NCBI GenBank assembly: GCA_002304945.1
Contig: DBPQ01000055.1
Location: 1-15,424, forward strand
DNA: 15,424 nucleotides
Direction of reading: 5' to 3'
Origin: Actinomycetales bacterium UBA1416
GTDB lineage: Bacteria > Actinomycetota > Actinomycetes > Actinomycetales > Actinomycetaceae
Part shown: positions 13,877 to 15,424 of the stretch, one piece after another
How the letters are laid out: each line of letters opens with the position of its first letter
Numbering within the stretch: the first letter of the stretch is position 1
Notes under the pieces: generated by a model
What the model saw: only the letters and a program-made list of their open reading frames with translations
Databases searched by the model: none
What the model was told of the DNA's origin: nothing
Translations under genes and position numbers: made by a program

Positions 13877-14605
13877 TCAACGCAGACCGAGCCGAATGGC
13901 CCAGCGTTCCACCGTGCCCAGGTTCGCGCGGTTGAGCCGGAGGGTGGCCATCGCCCACGCGAACCGCTGCCGCGCGGCCCCCGGGGAGGAGAACATGCGG
14001 CCCGCCACCTCGACGCCCACGCCGGGCATGAATCGGATCCGGGCGCGCGGACCGAGGACGCAACTGAGGTCCAGATCGTCGTGGATGCCGGGTGTGGTGC
14101 GGTGCACCCGGCCGGAGACCTCCCGCCAGGCGTCCGCCCGCATCGCCATGTTCGAGCCCCAGAGCGGGATGTTCGCGATGGCCGACCCGAACCCGGCGAA
14201 CAGCCCGACCAGGTAGAACCCGCCCGCGACGTGCCGGACCCCTCGGGGGAGGTCGTGGAAGGACCCCGGCCCCGTGACGGCGTCGAGGTGGGGATTGCGT
14301 TCGAACACCCGCACGAGATGCTCGATCCAGTCCGCCGGGAGGCGCGAATCGGCGTCGCAGCGGGCGATGACGTCACCGCTGGCGGCGTCGTAGCCGGTGG
14401 CGGCGGCGGCCGGGATGCCCCGGACGGGCTCGACCACCACGCGGGCGCCGAAGGCCCGCGCGACCGCGGCGCTGTCGTCGCTGCAGCCGTTGTCCACCAC
14501 CACGATCTCGTCCGCGGGCCGGGTCTGGGCGGCAAGGGAGGCGAGGCAGGTGCGGAGGTGGGCGGCGTCGTCGAGCACGGGGATGACGACGCTGACGGTG
14601 GTCAC
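13877..14605 (-). CDS. Family 2 glycosyltransferase of the carotenoid cluster
   Basis: A 242-residue GT-A fold glycosyltransferase. The N-terminus reads VSVVIPVLDDAAHL, then EIVVVDNGCSDDS, and CDADSRLP (83-90) supplies the DxD motif (D84, D86) for metal and nucleotide-sugar binding; HDDLDLS (175-181) is the likely acceptor-side acidic motif. A hydrophobic stretch lies at about 128-149 (FYLVGLFAGFGSAIANIPLW). It sits between idi and crtE, and C50 carotenoid clusters in Micrococcus and Corynebacterium include a glycosyltransferase (crtX) that glucosylates the pigment; that role is plausible but unproved. GTG start at 14605 overlaps the idi stop (GTGA). Confidence 0.85.
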   Translation of the reverse strand: MTTVSVVIPVLDDAAHLRTCLASLAAQTRPADEIVVVDNGCSDDSAAVARAFGARVVVEPVRGIPAAAATGYDAASGDVIARCDADSRLPADWIEHLVRVFERNPHLDAVTGPGSFHDLPRGVRHVAGGFYLVGLFAGFGSAIANIPLWGSNMAMRADAWREVSGRVHRTTPGIHDDLDLSCVLGPRARIRFMPGVGVEVAGRMFSSPGAARQRFAWAMATLRLNRANLGTVERWAIRLGLR

Positions 14606-15195
14606 GGACGGTCGGGCCGGAAGGCGGGCGGAAGGGCGGTGAGCGGACTGACCGGCCAGTGGCGGGGGTCCGGCCCGAGCATCACGAGCAGGCCGACCTG
14701 CTCGCGGCTCCACGGGGAGACGTCGCGGGCCCCGCCGAGGACCTCGGCGCTGAAGACCGCCCACGGCACCCACTCCGACTCGTGGACCTCGGCGGGATCC
14801 AGGGTGACGGTGGTGGTGCCGTCGCCCATGAAGGCGGCGAACACGGGGCACAGCTCGTGCTCGACGACGCCCCGGAACTCGGCACGGTAGGCGTAGTTGG
14901 GGAGCACGAGGCGCACGTCGGCGAGGGTGAGGCCGAGCTCGTGGGCGGCGCGGCGGACGACGGCGTCGGCCAGCTCCTCCTCCGGCCCCGGGTGGCCGCA
15001 CACCGAATTGGTCTCGAGGCCCGGAAAGGTGGCCTTGTCCAGGGCGCGGCGGGTGACGAGCAGGCGACCGGCCGGGTCGAAGACGTAGCAGGAGAAGGCG
15101 AGGTGGAGCGGGGTGTCGGCGTGGTGGACCTCGGCCTTGGGCATGGTGCCGATGCGGTTGCCCTGCGCGTCCGCGAGCACGACGAGTTCGGTCAT
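14602..15195 (-). CDS. idi: Isopentenyl-diphosphate delta-isomerase, type 1
   Basis: A 197-residue Nudix-fold isomerase that interconverts IPP and DMAPP, supplying the starter for CrtE and the C5 donor for the UbiA-type elongase. Catalytic and metal-site residues are present: H24/H25 and H31 (HHADTPLHLAFSCYVF), C66 and H68 in NSVCGHP, and E112/E114 in VEHELCPVF. The usual TW(P)G...W segment reads KATFPGLETNS, a mild departure. ATG at 15195 matches the family start, but no ribosome-binding site is visible before it. It heads the carotenoid strand, divergent from lipB across 76 bp, and its stop overlaps the glycosyltransferase GTG. Confidence 0.95.
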   Translation of the reverse strand: MTELVVLADAQGNRIGTMPKAEVHHADTPLHLAFSCYVFDPAGRLLVTRRALDKATFPGLETNSVCGHPGPEEELADAVVRRAAHELGLTLADVRLVLPNYAYRAEFRGVVEHELCPVFAAFMGDGTTTVTLDPAEVHESEWVPWAVFSAEVLGGARDVSPWSREQVGLLVMLGPDPRHWPVSPLTALPPAFRPDRP

Positions 15196-15258
15196 GGGGC
15201 CATGGAAGCACGCGCGGGCGACGGGCGCGAGCGCCTGCCTGGGACCAAGGGCCTGACG

Positions 15259-15264
15259 TAGAGT
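15259..15264 (+). promoter_or_regulatory. Putative -10 box of lipB (leaderless start)
   Basis: TAGAGT (TANNNT) ends 7 nt before the lipB ATG, with no ribosome-binding site between, which fits a leaderless transcript. No strong -35 box is visible. Confidence 0.45.
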
Positions 15265-15271
15265 TCACCCC

Positions 15272-15424
15272 ATGCGGTTCGTGCACGTGGGCTTCGCGCC
15301 CGACCTCGTGGACTACGAGGAGGCGTGGGCCCTGCAACGGGAGGTGCACGGCGCCGTCGTGGCGGGTGAGCAGCCGGACACGACGCTCCTGCTCGAGCAC
15401 GCCGCCGTGTACACCGCGGGCAAG
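15272..15424 (+). CDS. lipB: Octanoyltransferase (lipoate biosynthesis), partial (3' end beyond window)
   Basis: The first 51 codons of LipB, which moves octanoyl groups from acyl carrier protein to the lipoyl domains of 2-oxoacid dehydrogenases and the glycine cleavage system. VDYEEAWALQREVHGAVVAGE and then LLLEHAAVYTAGK match the N-terminal signature (YxxxWxxQ...LLLEHxxVYTxG). The rest, including the catalytic lysine and cysteine, is outside the window. ATG at 15272 is the first start in frame with this homology and has a TANNNT box 7 nt upstream. Confidence 0.93.
   Translation, partial: MRFVHVGFAPDLVDYEEAWALQREVHGAVVAGEQPDTTLLLEHAAVYTAGK

Noticed and set aside
15196..15271. Promoter for idi in the divergent spacer with lipB
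   Set aside because: No TANNNT at a suitable distance on the minus strand (nearest is TTCCAT 6 nt before the ATG) and no ribosome-binding site; not strong enough to list.

Overview
The window is very GC-rich with strongly G/C-biased third codon positions, ATG/GTG/TTG starts and many 4-bp gene overlaps. Its gene content (C50-type carotenoid cluster, type 1 Idi, actinobacterial-style sensor kinase) points to an actinobacterium, probably of the Micrococcales (Cellulomonas/Georgenia/Beutenbergia-like). That placement is inferred from gene content, not from a marker search. I see no tRNA, rRNA, CRISPR array, insertion sequence or phage gene, and no gene-free stretch over 300 bases.

Left end (1-4970): a 3'-truncated ilvD (dihydroxy-acid dehydratase, minus strand) diverges from a secreted subtilisin-like protease with a propeptide, an S8 domain, a PKD domain and a C-terminal beta-rich domain. 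The protease converges on, and overlaps by 11 bp, a DUF89/ARMT1-type phosphatase gene. That gene forms a tight pair with a class I fructose-bisphosphate aldolase gene, which suggests sugar-phosphate damage control next to glycolysis.

Middle (4995-8816, all minus strand): a GerMN-domain lipoprotein gene with its own -10 box sits just after a strong 13-bp hairpin. Upstream of the hairpin, in transcription order, lie a PQQ-type glucose/sorbosone dehydrogenase-like lipoprotein, a sensor histidine kinase, an OmpR-type response regulator and a small membrane protein. The kinase is frame-disrupted and seems to lack most of its extracellular sensor loop. The small membrane protein has also lost its stop frame, so its reading frame now runs into the lipoprotein gene.

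Right (8838-15195, all minus strand): a carotenoid pathway, idi - glycosyltransferase - crtE - crtI - crtB - crtYe - crtYf - crtEb. Idi supplies DMAPP, CrtE makes GGPP, CrtB makes phytoene, CrtI desaturates it to lycopene, the UbiA-type CrtEb should add two C5 units, and the CrtYe/CrtYf pair should cyclise the product to a C50 carotenoid. The glycosyltransferase may glucosylate it. The five junctions from crtE to crtEb are all 4-bp stop/start overlaps. A promoter with a 12-bp palindrome over its -10/+1 region precedes crtE. The window ends in the start of lipB (plus strand).

The points most worth a second look are the two disrupted frames in the two-component locus, the operator-like crtE promoter, the DUF89-aldolase pair, and three genes (ilvD, the sugar dehydrogenase, lipB) that look leaderless.
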